A stretch of 64,000 bases of DNA. Origin: Dyadobacter luticola (GTDB lineage: Bacteria; Bacteroidota; Bacteroidia; Cytophagales; Spirosomataceae). Where the stretch lies: NCBI RefSeq assembly GCF_005860805.1, contig NZ_VCEJ01000008.1:62001-126000 (forward strand), in the 5' to 3' direction. Within the stretch, counting starts at the first letter, position 1. The number at the start of each line of letters is the position of its first letter. The notes under the pieces were generated by a model, which saw only the letters and a list, made by a program, of their open reading frames with translations, made no database searches and was not told the DNA's origin. This document shows, piece by piece, positions 16,262 through 26,295 of the stretch. A program made the translations under genes and the position numbers.

Positions 16262-17137
16262 ATGAAAAGTACCTTCAAACTTGATCGTCGAAAGATGATC
16301 AAAAGCAGCGCGCTTGCCTGGGCCGCTGCCGCCTCCGGCATTCAGGTCGGGCTACGTGCCGCACCCAGGCTCCAACTCGGCGCCTGCGACTGGTCGGTGG
16401 GAAGAACATTAAATCCCGAAGCATTCGACCGCGCCAAAACCATTGGTTTACAAGGCATTCAGGTCAGTTACAATACCAGTAAAGACCAGGTTGGCTTGTC
16501 CAATCCTGCAACATTGAAATCCATCCAGGATGCTTCCGCAAGAACCGGCATCGAAGTTTCCAGTCTAGCAATCGGCGAGTTAAACCGCGTACCTTATAAA
16601 TCAGAACCTAAAACCGAAGAGTGGGTCTGGAATGCCATCGATGCCGCCAAAGCATTGAATGTGAAGGTAATATTGCTTGCATTTTTTTCGGAAGGTGATT
16701 TACGGAATGATGATGCGGGTAAAAGAGCGGTGATATCGAGATTGAAAAAAGCAGCTTCCCACGCGGAAAAGCAAGGCATTATCCTTGGCATAGAATCCTA
16801 TCTGACGGCACAGGAAAATTTGGACATCATTAATGCGGTCGGCTCAAAGGCCGTGAAAGTTTACTACGATTTTCGCAATGCGGCCGATGCTGGAAATGAT
16901 GTTTTCAAAGAAGTGCCAATGTTGGGTAAAAACCTCATTTGCGAGCTGCATATCAAGGAAAATGGTTTCAAGCTGGGCGAAGGGACGATGGACTGGCCGA
17001 AGATTGCGAAGATGGTGAACGATATCGGTTACCATGGCTGGATGCAGATCGAAGGTGCCACGCCACAGGGCGCCGACATAGTTGAATGTTACCAGCAAAA
17101 CCGGAAGTACCTTGAAGGCCTCTTTTCTTACAAATGA
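16262..17137 (+). CDS. Tat-exported TIM-barrel sugar isomerase/epimerase-like protein
   Basis: A 291-residue xylose-isomerase-like TIM-barrel protein. The N-terminus carries a twin-arginine signal (LDRRKMIKS followed by an Ala-rich segment), so it should act in the periplasm after folding. Barrel features include the Glu of GIESYL, the conserved Asp of YYDFRNAAD, and HIKENG near the C-terminus, consistent with a metal-dependent isomerase/epimerase. It opens a run of co-directional genes; the next start is 1 base after its stop. The substrate is unknown, with a sugar or oxidised sugar most likely. Confidence 0.8.
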   Translation: MKSTFKLDRRKMIKSSALAWAAAASGIQVGLRAAPRLQLGACDWSVGRTLNPEAFDRAKTIGLQGIQVSYNTSKDQVGLSNPATLKSIQDASARTGIEVSSLAIGELNRVPYKSEPKTEEWVWNAIDAAKALNVKVILLAFFSEGDLRNDDAGKRAVISRLKKAASHAEKQGIILGIESYLTAQENLDIINAVGSKAVKVYYDFRNAADAGNDVFKEVPMLGKNLICELHIKENGFKLGEGTMDWPKIAKMVNDIGYHGWMQIEGATPQGADIVECYQQNRKYLEGLFSYK

Positions 17138-17138
17138 T

Positions 17139-20045
17139 ATGATTACCAAAACATTAAGTCAGCCAAAAGCAATGTTCTTCCTGGTCGGGAGCATTACGCT
17201 ACTGCTTTTTTCAGCCCAAAATATTGACAAGAAGCCATCGGCTCCCAGGCAGTCCGAAAGCATTTTGAATGTTGCCGAGGATTCGTCGAAACTATATATG
17301 CCCGACGATCTGGAAGCGACGCTCTGGGCCGAGGCGCCGATGTTTTACAACCCGACAAACATGGATATCGACGCGAAGGGACGCGTTTGGATCACGGAGG
17401 CGGTGAATTATCGTGACTTTAACACAAAACCCGCCGAGCGCCTCAGCCACAAACAAAAAGGCGACCGGGTGATGATTTTGGAAGATAAAGACGGCGATGG
17501 GAAAGCGGAATCATCCAAAGTTTTTGTAGAAGATACTTTGCTAACTTCTCCGCTGGGCATCGCGGTGGTTGGAAATAAAATCATTGTCTCCTGTGCGCCC
17601 AATCTGCTCATTTACACCGATAAAGATGGCGATGACAAACCCGACAGCCGCGAAGTTCTCCTGACCGGTTTCGGTGGTTTCGACCATGATCACTCGCTGC
17701 ATTCTACGATCGTCGGGCCGGACGGGAAATGGTATTTCAATACGGGAAATGCTGGTCCTCACAAAGTTACCGACAAAAGCGGCTGGACTTTGCGGAGTGG
17801 CAGCTTGTATGTCGGAGGTACGCCGTACAGTAAATCGAATCAGGGAAACCAGAAATCGGATGATGGAAAGGTATGGGTCGGCGGGCTGGCGCTGCGAATC
17901 AATCAGGATGGGACCGGGCTGAAAGTGCTGGGGCATAATTTCAGGAACAGCTACGAAGTTTGCCTCGACAGTTACGGTAATATGTGGCAGAATGATAATG
18001 ATGATCAGGTGATCACGTGCAGGGTTTCGTTTTTGCAGGAAGGCGGAAATGCGGGATATTTCTCGGCGGATGGTACCAGGTACTGGCAGGCAGACCGTCG
18101 GCCGGGACAGGATATTTTCACAACACATTGGCACCAGGACGATCCGGGCGTGATGCCTGCGGGCGACAATACCGGCGCGGGTTCACCCACGGGCATCGTG
18201 TATTATGAAGGCGACGCGCTCGGGAAAAATTACCGGGGCACATTGCTGAGCTGCGAGGCGGGTCGCAATGTCATTTTTGCTTATCAGCCTGTAAAAAAAG
18301 GCGCTGGATTTACTCTGGACCGCAAAAACCTGATCAGCTCATTTCCGCAGGCCAACGAAAGATATGAATGGTACGAAACTGACGGTGATCACCGCAAATG
18401 GTTCCGCCCGTCGGACGTGGCAGTTGGGCCGGACGGCGCGATTTACATTGCCGACTGGTACGATCCGGTAGTTGGCGGCCATGCGATGAAAGATAAAAAA
18501 GGCTACGGTCGGATTTATCGCATTACGCCGAAAGGCAAGAAGCTGACCAACCCGAAAATCGACTTTTCCAGCACAGCAGGGTTGATTGAAGCATTAAAAA
18601 ACCCGGCGATCAATGTGCGAGCTTTGGCATTTGAAGGATTGAAAACCAAAGGGGAAACAGTTATCCTGGATGTGAAAAGCCTGCTGACGGCCGAAAATCC
18701 ATTCCACCAGGCGAGGGCGATCTGGCTTCTGGCGCAGTTGGGTGAAAAAGGGAAAAAGGAAACCGAAACATTGCTGACTTCTGTGAATGCTGCGCACAGG
18801 TTAACTGCATTTCGTGCATTGAAAACGATCGGCGCGAGTGATCCTTTTTTACTTCAAATGTCAAAAGATACTGATCCGGCGGTGCGGCGGGAAGTGGGCA
18901 TTGCGTTGCGGGATTTGTCTTCCGCGCAGGCTTTACCTGCTATAAAAGAGCTGGTTAACCGTTATGATGGTGCTGATCCGTGGATGCTGGAAGCGATCGG
19001 GACGGCGGCTTTTGGGAAGAAAAAAGAAGTGTACGCTTACATTCAAAACAAATTTCCGGCGACTCCTGAAAACTGGACGACCAGCAAAGCGAATTTGATC
19101 TGGCGGCTGCATCCGGTGGAAGCGATCGCAGATTTGAAAACGCGCGCTGCTTCTGCGAAAGTAGCGGCTCCGCAGCGTAAAAAAGCGATTACAGCTCTCG
19201 GCTTTATTAATGATAAAAAGGCGGTGGATGCGATGATAACGTTGTCGAAATCAACATTATCCGACGTTTCGGCGCAGGCTTCTTACTGGCTCAATTTCCG
19301 TAAAACGAATGATTGGGCTGATCTGGCGAATTGGGAGGAGGCGACTGCCGTGGCGATGACGCCGAACTACCGGAAAATGCTGGATTTGAAGAAAGTCATT
19401 GGCGATAAAAATCAGCCGATGAATGTGCGGATTGAATCTGCGAAGAAAATGTCGGTGGATGCGGATGGTGGCAACATTCTCGTTGACATGCGCGTGCAGG
19501 GACAGCTGCCGGATACCATCGCCAAATCGGTCAGCGAGGCCATTTTCAAGCATCCAGATCAGAATGTGCGTGTGGTGGCGAGCCAGTTTTTCCCAAGAAA
19601 CGGGAAGGTTTTAAAGACAGATTTTATTGCAAGAATGTCGGCGAAGCCGGTGCATGGGAAGGAGATTTTCAGTAATACCTGTGCGGCCTGTCATAAACAC
19701 GGTGAAAAAGGTGCTGAAATCGGGCCCGATCTGACTTTGATTCACAAAAAATTTGACAAATCGGCTTTGCTGGACGCGATTGTGAATCCGTCGGCTTCGA
19801 TGGTGTTTGGCTATGAGAGTTACACCATCGTGACCAAGAGCGGGGAGACCTTTTTTGGATTTTTGATGAGCGACGGTGCGAATGTGGTGATCAAGGACGT
19901 CGCCGGGCAGCAGCATTCGATTAAAGCGGCGCAAATTAAAAGTCGCGAAAAAATGCCTTTGTCGCTCATGCCAGAGCCTACTGCGCTGAACCTCAACGAG
20001 CAGGATTTGGCCGATGTTACCGCATATTTGTTGAATTTTAAGTAA
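17139..20045 (+). CDS. Large periplasmic dehydrogenase-like beta-propeller with HEAT repeats and cytochrome c domain
   Basis: A 968-residue exported protein. The ATG at 17139 is chosen because it follows the upstream stop by 1 base and starts a membrane/signal segment (AMFFLVGSITLLLFSA). Residues of about 60-480 form a PVC-type membrane-bound dehydrogenase propeller with repeated Asp-rich loops (DKDGDGKAE, DKDGDDKPD). The middle is helical, HEAT-like. Near residue 850 a single c-type haem site CAACH is followed by GAEIGPDLT. The architecture is common in Planctomycetes and in some Cytophagales. It probably oxidises a sugar or alcohol and passes electrons through the haem; this is inference. 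Confidence 0.78.
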   Translation: MITKTLSQPKAMFFLVGSITLLLFSAQNIDKKPSAPRQSESILNVAEDSSKLYMPDDLEATLWAEAPMFYNPTNMDIDAKGRVWITEAVNYRDFNTKPAERLSHKQKGDRVMILEDKDGDGKAESSKVFVEDTLLTSPLGIAVVGNKIIVSCAPNLLIYTDKDGDDKPDSREVLLTGFGGFDHDHSLHSTIVGPDGKWYFNTGNAGPHKVTDKSGWTLRSGSLYVGGTPYSKSNQGNQKSDDGKVWVGGLALRINQDGTGLKVLGHNFRNSYEVCLDSYGNMWQNDNDDQVITCRVSFLQEGGNAGYFSADGTRYWQADRRPGQDIFTTHWHQDDPGVMPAGDNTGAGSPTGIVYYEGDALGKNYRGTLLSCEAGRNVIFAYQPVKKGAGFTLDRKNLISSFPQANERYEWYETDGDHRKWFRPSDVAVGPDGAIYIADWYDPVVGGHAMKDKKGYGRIYRITPKGKKLTNPKIDFSSTAGLIEALKNPAINVRALAFEGLKTKGETVILDVKSLLTAENPFHQARAIWLLAQLGEKGKKETETLLTSVNAAHRLTAFRALKTIGASDPFLLQMSKDTDPAVRREVGIALRDLSSAQALPAIKELVNRYDGADPWMLEAIGTAAFGKKKEVYAYIQNKFPATPENWTTSKANLIWRLHPVEAIADLKTRAASAKVAAPQRKKAITALGFINDKKAVDAMITLSKSTLSDVSAQASYWLNFRKTNDWADLANWEEATAVAMTPNYRKMLDLKKVIGDKNQPMNVRIESAKKMSVDADGGNILVDMRVQGQLPDTIAKSVSEAIFKHPDQNVRVVASQFFPRNGKVLKTDFIARMSAKPVHGKEIFSNTCAACHKHGEKGAEIGPDLTLIHKKFDKSALLDAIVNPSASMVFGYESYTIVTKSGETFFGFLMSDGANVVIKDVAGQQHSIKAAQIKSREKMPLSLMPEPTALNLNEQDLADVTAYLLNFK

Positions 20046-20157
20046 ATTGAAACTCCTAAATATCCTTAAACCCCAGTAAATGACTCGTTCGAACTTCTTA
20101 TTATTCGGCAAATAAGGGAAGCAAAAACATCATTTACAGAAGATATTGTATCATTTC

Positions 20158-22911
20158 ATGCTTAAAAGAATCGTCATACTAACCGGCATTCTGGGCCTTA
20201 CTTACGGGCTTTGGTCGTGGTGGAAGGGCAGTGAAAGTTCCGGTATAGATTACAATACGCAGGTCAAGCCGATCCTCAATAAACATTGCATGGGCTGCCA
20301 CGGCGGCGTGAAAAAAGCCGGCGATGTGAGCTTCCTCTTCGAACATGAAATGCTCGAACCCGGCAAATCGGGCAAGATACCCGTGGTCCGCGGCGACGCG
20401 GATGCCAGCGAAATGATGCGCCGCATTACAAGCCACGATCCGGAAGAAAAGATGCCGAAGAACAGCACGCCGCTCAATGATGACGAGGTGGACATTCTTC
20501 GCAAATGGATCAATGAAGGCGCGAAATGGGAAAAGCATTGGTCTTACAAACGCGTCGAAAAGCCGGAGGTACCTTCTCTCAATAATCTTGGAAATCTCTT
20601 TGGTCTGCTGAATACCGGCGATAAAAAGTGGGCGAAAAATGAAATCGACCATTTTATTTTAGCCAAACTAAAAGATAAAGACCTCAAAGTTTCCCCCGAA
20701 GCCGATCGCGCTACATTGATCCGCCGAGTAAGTCTCGACCTCACAGGCCTGCCGCCAACTGAAAAAGAAGTGGCGGATTTTAAAAATGACAAATCCGAAA
20801 ATGCTTACGAAAAAGTAGTTGACCGGCTACTGAAATCTCCCGCTTATGGTGAGCGCTGGACTTCCATGTGGATGGACCTGGCGAGATATGCAGATACAAA
20901 GGGCTACGAAAGTGACGGCGGCCGCACCATGTGGCGCTACCGGGATTATGTGGTGAAGTCTTTTAATGAGGATAAACCTTTTGACAAGTTTACCATTGAG
21001 CAGCTTGCCGGCGATTTGCTTCCGAGGGGAAATGATATTTTTCCAAAAGAAGAAAACATGATAGCCACTGGTTTTCACCGGAATACGATGACAAATAATG
21101 AAGGCGGGACCGATGACGAAGAGTTTCGTAATGCTGCTTTGATTGATCGGGTGAACACAACGTGGGAAGTGTGGCAGGGTACCACATTCGGTTGCGTGCA
21201 ATGCCATAGTCACCCGTACGATCCGATCCCGCATGAAGATTATTACAAATACATGGCGTTTTTTAACAATGCCCGGGACGAGGATGTGTGGGATGAATGG
21301 CCGAAGCTGCGCTTTTATAAAGGTGAAGATTCGACACGTGTAGAAAGAGTGAAAAGTTGGATTAAACAAACCAATCCTGCTCAGCTGGCAGAAGTTACCC
21401 AATTTATGAAGGTGATGGAGCCTAAGATCAATGCGCACAATTTTGTAAAAGGTGACCAGTCTACAGTGCTGCTGATTTCCTATTATGGGGTCAAAAACAA
21501 AGGCAATGCGCGGATCTCGCAGGTGAATTTGACGGGTGCCGATAATGTGGTGATGAATGTGTCGACGAAGGCGGAAAATGCGGTGATGACATTGCATTTG
21601 GACAAATTGGACGGCCCGGTAATTTCTCAGATTAAAATCCCGGCGAGAGATTCTGTGATTATTGCGCCGATTGAAAAAACGGTTGGCAAACATGACATTT
21701 ACCTATCATTAAACAGTCCGAAAGCACCCGAGGAATGGGTGCGCGTTACCTGGATGTCTTTCCAGAAAGCCTTACCCGGCGCAGATAAACCCGATTACCA
21801 GAACATTGTGGCGGATTATGCTACGGTGTTGACGCGACCGGCAGAAGGTATGCCGGTGGTGTGGGAAGGTAAAGGTGATTTTGCGAGAAAAACGAATGTT
21901 TTTGTGCGGGGTAACTGGATGGTAAAAGGGGCTGAGGTAACTGCGGATGTGCCCAAGTTGCTGGCCTCCATACCGGCCGGGCAGCAGAAAGACAGACTGG
22001 CACTGGCAAAATGGATCGTGAGTCGAGATAACGCATTGACGGGCCGGGTGATCGTAAACCGTTTCTGGGAGCAGCTTTTTGGAAAAGGTATCGTCGAGAC
22101 GGTGGAAGATTTTGGTTCCCAGGGCGCCGAGCCGACGCACCCGGAATTGCTCGACTGGCTCGCCGTTAATTTTATGGAAGAAGATCATTGGAGCGTCAAA
22201 AAGCTTTTGAAAACCATCACGATGTCGGCCACTTACCGGCAATCTTCCAAAACCGATGAGCACAAACTCGACAAAGACCCCTACAACATCTGGATCTCGC
22301 GCGGCCCGCGGGTTCGTCTCAGCGCCGAGCAGGTACGCGACCAGGCGCTGGCATGCAGCGGATTGATTTCTCATAAAATGTACGGCCCGGGCGTCATGCC
22401 GCCGCAACCCGATAAAATCTGGCAGTCACCTTACAGCGGTGAAAAATGGACATTAAGTGAAGGCGAAGACCGTTATCGCAGAGGTGTTTATACTTACTGG
22501 AAACGCACAGCGCCGTACCCGTCGATGGTCACATTTGACGCGCCGAGCCGGGAATTCTGCCAATCGAGAAGGATTTTAACCAATACACCTTTGCAGGCAT
22601 TAGTTACATTGAATGATCCGGTGTACCTCGAAGCGGCGGAAAAACTGGCAACCAGAATGCAAAAAAGAGGTAAAACACCCGAGCAGCAACTGACGGAAGG
22701 CTACCGTATGCTGACATTCCAGCCGATTGAAAAGAAAAATTTGAATGTGCTGGTGAAAGTGTATAAGGAAGCATTGAATGTATATAAAAAGAAGCCGGTC
22801 GACGCGGATAGTATTCTGGCTTACGGAAAAGAAAGATCACCGGAATTGGCTGCATTGACGGTTTCGGCCAACGTGATGTTGAATCTGGATAATGTGGTGA
22901 CGAAGGAATAA
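20158..22911 (+). CDS. Planctomycete-type cytochrome (PSCyt1/DUF1549/DUF1553) membrane protein
   Basis: A 917-residue protein anchored by one N-terminal helix (MLKRIVILTGILGLTYGL). The ATG at 20158 is preferred over a TTG four codons upstream. A PSCyt1 domain with haem site CMGCH (44-48) is followed by DUF1549 with LTGLPPTEKEV and a second CxxCH (CVQCHSHPYDPI), then DUF1553 with VNRFWEQLFGKGIVET and TNTPLQALVTLNDP. This family nearly always pairs with a DUF1501 protein, as here, with the next start 4 bases downstream. The substrate is unknown; periplasmic electron transfer during polysaccharide catabolism is a reasonable inference. Confidence 0.85.
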   Translation: MLKRIVILTGILGLTYGLWSWWKGSESSGIDYNTQVKPILNKHCMGCHGGVKKAGDVSFLFEHEMLEPGKSGKIPVVRGDADASEMMRRITSHDPEEKMPKNSTPLNDDEVDILRKWINEGAKWEKHWSYKRVEKPEVPSLNNLGNLFGLLNTGDKKWAKNEIDHFILAKLKDKDLKVSPEADRATLIRRVSLDLTGLPPTEKEVADFKNDKSENAYEKVVDRLLKSPAYGERWTSMWMDLARYADTKGYESDGGRTMWRYRDYVVKSFNEDKPFDKFTIEQLAGDLLPRGNDIFPKEENMIATGFHRNTMTNNEGGTDDEEFRNAALIDRVNTTWEVWQGTTFGCVQCHSHPYDPIPHEDYYKYMAFFNNARDEDVWDEWPKLRFYKGEDSTRVERVKSWIKQTNPAQLAEVTQFMKVMEPKINAHNFVKGDQSTVLLISYYGVKNKGNARISQVNLTGADNVVMNVSTKAENAVMTLHLDKLDGPVISQIKIPARDSVIIAPIEKTVGKHDIYLSLNSPKAPEEWVRVTWMSFQKALPGADKPDYQNIVADYATVLTRPAEGMPVVWEGKGDFARKTNVFVRGNWMVKGAEVTADVPKLLASIPAGQQKDRLALAKWIVSRDNALTGRVIVNRFWEQLFGKGIVETVEDFGSQGAEPTHPELLDWLAVNFMEEDHWSVKKLLKTITMSATYRQSSKTDEHKLDKDPYNIWISRGPRVRLSAEQVRDQALACSGLISHKMYGPGVMPPQPDKIWQSPYSGEKWTLSEGEDRYRRGVYTYWKRTAPYPSMVTFDAPSREFCQSRRILTNTPLQALVTLNDPVYLEAAEKLATRMQKRGKTPEQQLTEGYRMLTFQPIEKKNLNVLVKVYKEALNVYKKKPVDADSILAYGKERSPELAALTVSANVMLNLDNVVTKE

Positions 22912-22915
22912 TAAC

Positions 22916-24391
22916 ATGGAAAAGCTACTAAAAGAACTACAACATGCAGACTTGCAGCGGCAGACGCGGCGGCATTTTTTGCAAACAACCGGTTTTGGGC
23001 TGGGGGCACTGGGGCTGGGCTCGCTTTTGGGAAGTTGCAGCACTTCGTCTGCGGAGACAGTTGGGGCTCCCGACGTGGCGAATGCGCGTATCCCGCAGTT
23101 TTTACCGAAAGCTAAACGGGTGATTTACATTCACATGGCTGGCGCGCCGTCGCAGTTGGAGCTTTTCGATTATAAGCCGGAGCTGGTAAAATACCACGGC
23201 AAGGATTGTCCTGCGGAGTTTTTGGAAGGCAAAAAATTTGCGTTTATCCAGGGTGTTCCGAAAATGCTGGGGCCGCAGGGGAAATTTGCGCAGTACGGTC
23301 AGTCGGGCGCGTGGATGTCGGATTATGTGCCTTACCTGCAAACCGTTGCGGATGAAATTACCTTTTTGAAGGCCATGCATACCGACCAGTTCAACCACGC
23401 GCCTGCGCAGTTGCTGATGCATACCGGTAGTGCGCGGCTGGGGCGCCCGAGTCTTGGAGCGTGGTCGGTGTATGGACTGGGGTCTGAAAATCAAAATTTG
23501 CCGGGCTTTATTGTGCTGGCTTCCGGTGGGCAGCAGCCCGATGCCGGGAAAAGTGTTTATGGCAGCGGGTTCTTACCTTCTGTATATCAGGGCGTTCAAT
23601 GTCGGACAGGTGGTGACCCGGTGCTCTATGTGAGCGATCCGAGCGGGATGAACCGGGATATGCGGAAGCAGACCATCGAGGCAATCAATGAGATCAACCG
23701 GCAGACTTACGAGGAAGTGCAGGATCCTGAAATTCTGACGCGGATTAGTCAATATGAAATGGCTTTCCGGATGCAGATGTCAGTGCCTGAGGTGATGGAT
23801 GTTTCGAAGGAGCCGCAGTTTATCCTGGATATGTATGGCGTGGAACCGGGTGAGGGAACATTTGCAATGAACTGTCTGCTGGCGCGAAAACTCGTTGAAA
23901 ATGACGTGCGCTTTGTGCAACTTTTCGACTGGGGCTGGGATGGGCACGGGACTTCAAAAGACCATAATGTAGAAGGCGGTCTGCGCCAGAAGTGCCGCGA
24001 ATCGGACCAGCCGATTGCAGCATTGATCAAAGATTTGAAAATGCGTGGGTTGCTGGAAGAAACGCTGATTATCTGGGGTGCAGAATTTGGCCGGACGCCA
24101 ATGCAGGAAAACCGGAATGGTCTGGTGATGCCATTTATGGGCCGCGACCACCATTTGGATGCATTCACGATGTGGATGGCAGGTGGTGGTGTGAAGCAGG
24201 GATTTTCGCATGGAGAAACCGACGAGCTGGGATATTATGGTACCAAAAACCGGGTGCATGTCCATGATTTACAGGCTACTATTTTGCATTTAATGGGTTT
24301 TAACCACGAAAAATTTACCTATCCTTTCCAGGGAAGAAACTTCCGGCTCACGGATACCGAGGGCAAGGTTGTCAAAGAAATTGTCGCGTAG
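22916..24391 (+). CDS. Tat-exported DUF1501 family protein
   Basis: A 491-residue protein with a twin-arginine signal (QTRRHFLQTTGFG) and a possible lipobox ending LGSC, so it may be a Tat lipoprotein. The mature part shows DUF1501 features resembling the alkaline-phosphatase/sulfatase fold: HMAGAPSQLELFDYKP, WGWDGHG, and WGAEFGRTPMQ near the C-terminus. It is the usual partner of the DUF1549/DUF1553 cytochrome encoded 4 bases upstream. The reaction catalysed by this family is not established. Confidence 0.85.
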   Translation: MEKLLKELQHADLQRQTRRHFLQTTGFGLGALGLGSLLGSCSTSSAETVGAPDVANARIPQFLPKAKRVIYIHMAGAPSQLELFDYKPELVKYHGKDCPAEFLEGKKFAFIQGVPKMLGPQGKFAQYGQSGAWMSDYVPYLQTVADEITFLKAMHTDQFNHAPAQLLMHTGSARLGRPSLGAWSVYGLGSENQNLPGFIVLASGGQQPDAGKSVYGSGFLPSVYQGVQCRTGGDPVLYVSDPSGMNRDMRKQTIEAINEINRQTYEEVQDPEILTRISQYEMAFRMQMSVPEVMDVSKEPQFILDMYGVEPGEGTFAMNCLLARKLVENDVRFVQLFDWGWDGHGTSKDHNVEGGLRQKCRESDQPIAALIKDLKMRGLLEETLIIWGAEFGRTPMQENRNGLVMPFMGRDHHLDAFTMWMAGGGVKQGFSHGETDELGYYGTKNRVHVHDLQATILHLMGFNHEKFTYPFQGRNFRLTDTEGKVVKEIVA

Positions 24392-24406
24392 CATTTTAAC
24401 ATTTGA

Positions 24407-24727
24407 ATGGAAAATAACCTTGTAAAAGCATTCCGGCTGCAACTGAAACCAGGTTTTGAAGCGGAGTATCAAAAACGTCACGACGAGATCTGGCCCGAAC
24501 TTTCGGCCCTGCTCAAAGAGGCGGGTATCCTTGAATATTATATTTTTTTAGACCCTGAAAGTCTGGCGCTTTTTGGATTTCAGAGATTAAGAGAAACCGA
24601 AATGACTTCCACATTGCCCGACTTACCGATTATGAAAAAATGGTGGGATTATATGGCCGACATCATGGAAGTGAATGACGATAATTCGCCGAAGGCTGTA
24701 AGTTGTCCCGAGGTTTTCAGGTTATAA
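24407..24727 (+). CDS. rhaM: L-rhamnose mutarotase
   Basis: A 106-residue ferredoxin-like-fold enzyme that interconverts alpha and beta anomers of L-rhamnose. The family pattern is present: KPGFEAEYQKRHDEIWPEL with its catalytic-region His, followed by YYIFLDPE and a C-terminal WWDYMADIM. It lies 15 bases after the DUF1501 gene, so it is very probably in the same operon. This gives the best substrate hint for the cluster, a rhamnose-like deoxysugar, although some family members act on other sugars. Confidence 0.9.
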   Translation: MENNLVKAFRLQLKPGFEAEYQKRHDEIWPELSALLKEAGILEYYIFLDPESLALFGFQRLRETEMTSTLPDLPIMKKWWDYMADIMEVNDDNSPKAVSCPEVFRL

Positions 24728-24763
24728 CAACCTGGTTTTTAATACTAAACCCCTTTTACCGGA

Positions 24764-26269
24764 ATGTTCTATACGCTTCTTCAGGCTTCTTCCTGGGCGA
24801 TTTTTATTGGCAGGTTTCACCCCGCGCTGGTACATTTTCCAATTGGTTTTTTACTGATCGGCGCGCTGCTTGAAATCGGCAGGCGGACCGGGAAAATCAA
24901 TGTTTCTGAAAGCAGCATCCGCTTTATTTTATTGATATCGGCGATCGGCGCGACCGTCGCTTGTATTTGCGGTTATCTGCTGTCGCTGGGCGGCGGGTAT
25001 GATGCGAAGTTGCTTGACAACCACATGTGGCAGGGGATCGGCGTGGCGGTTTTTGCGTGGATTGCCTGGCTGATCAAAAGCGACGGGTTTGGAGGAAGGA
25101 TACCTTTTGCCTCAGTCATATATCTCCCAGCGTTTTTACTCGCGACGATTTTAACATTGACTGCCGGGCACGACGGTGGCTCGCTGACGCACGGGCAGGG
25201 ATATCTGACCCAATATACCCCCGAGCCTTTCCGCGGCATGGCCGGAATGCCGCCGCTGGAAGAAAAAGCCGAAGAGATCAAGCCGATTGCCGATGTGCAG
25301 AATGCGGTGGTTTACAATGATATTGTGCAGCCGATTTTGCAGGCACGGTGTGCGCAATGTCACAATCAGAGCAAACAAAAAGGTGATTTGCGTGTCGATC
25401 AGCTGGCATTTTTATTAAAAGGCGGCGAAGGCGGCCCGGCATTGATTCCCGGAAAAGGCGCGGAAAGTGATATGATCAAACGCTGCCTGCTTGACGAAAG
25501 CGACGATGACCACATGCCGCCCAAAGGCAAGCCGCAGCTGACTACTGATCAGATCACATTGATTTCCTGGTGGATCGATCAGGGTGCTCCGGCGGATAAG
25601 AAAGTGGCGGATTTGAAGGCAAATGAAGCGGTAACTCCGGCGCTGGCATCGCTGGGTGAAGGTGCTGCCCCTGGACTTAAAAAGGGAGCGGTAAAGCAAG
25701 AATCGGCTATCGCTGGAATGAAGGTGAAACCAGCCAGCGACCAGGCGATTGCGGCGTTGAAGAAGGCAGGATTGATCGTAAATACATTGTCACAAGACCA
25801 AAACTTGCTGGAAGTGAGCGCGGTAAATGCGCCCAATTTTGATGATAAACAAATGGACTTGCTGAAATCCGTGTCACAGCAGATCGCCTGGCTGAAATTA
25901 GGGGATACGAAAATTACGGATGCTGCATTGGAGCAGATCGGGACGTTTCCAAATCTCAATAAGCTCCATTTAGAGCATACTGTTGTCACGGACAAAGGCG
26001 TCGCTGCATTAAAAGGCTTAAAATTTCTCGAATACATTAATGTGGTGGATACCAAAGTGGGAGATGCCGGCTTGAAAGATCTGGCTACGATGAAAGGGTT
26101 GCGGTCGGTGTACGTGTGGCGGTCGGCGGTGACGGATAGCGCGGTGGCGCAGGTAGGCAGGCAAAATCCTGCATTGCAGATTGTATCCGGCTTTAATGAG
26201 GCGGCAGTTGCAGAATTTTTGAAAGCAGGCGATACCACCGCGACGAAAGGGGTAACCAAAAAGCTTTAA
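24764..26269 (+). CDS. DUF2231 membrane protein fused to cytochrome c and leucine-rich-repeat-like domain
   Basis: A 501-residue three-part protein. Residues 8-135 form the DUF2231 membrane domain (GRFHPALVHFPIGFLLIG and further helices). A PSCyt1-type domain has haem site CAQCH (196-200) and DDHMPPKGKPQL. After an Ala-rich linker the C-terminus (about 340-480) has LRR-like repeats (TFPNLNKLHLEHTVVTDKG, LKGLKFLEYINVVDTKVGD). It is probably an inner-membrane electron-transfer anchor facing the periplasm, working with the neighbouring haem proteins. It is 36 bases downstream of rhaM. Confidence 0.8.
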   Translation: MFYTLLQASSWAIFIGRFHPALVHFPIGFLLIGALLEIGRRTGKINVSESSIRFILLISAIGATVACICGYLLSLGGGYDAKLLDNHMWQGIGVAVFAWIAWLIKSDGFGGRIPFASVIYLPAFLLATILTLTAGHDGGSLTHGQGYLTQYTPEPFRGMAGMPPLEEKAEEIKPIADVQNAVVYNDIVQPILQARCAQCHNQSKQKGDLRVDQLAFLLKGGEGGPALIPGKGAESDMIKRCLLDESDDDHMPPKGKPQLTTDQITLISWWIDQGAPADKKVADLKANEAVTPALASLGEGAAPGLKKGAVKQESAIAGMKVKPASDQAIAALKKAGLIVNTLSQDQNLLEVSAVNAPNFDDKQMDLLKSVSQQIAWLKLGDTKITDAALEQIGTFPNLNKLHLEHTVVTDKGVAALKGLKFLEYINVVDTKVGDAGLKDLATMKGLRSVYVWRSAVTDSAVAQVGRQNPALQIVSGFNEAAVAEFLKAGDTTATKGVTKKL

Positions 26270-26295
26270 CCACATTCAGGGATAACTTTCTTAAA

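Noticed and set aside
20179..22407. Long minus-strand frames opposite the DUF1549/DUF1553 gene
   Set aside because: They are rich in His, Arg and Phe in the way of antisense shadows, with no recognisable domain and no start signals.
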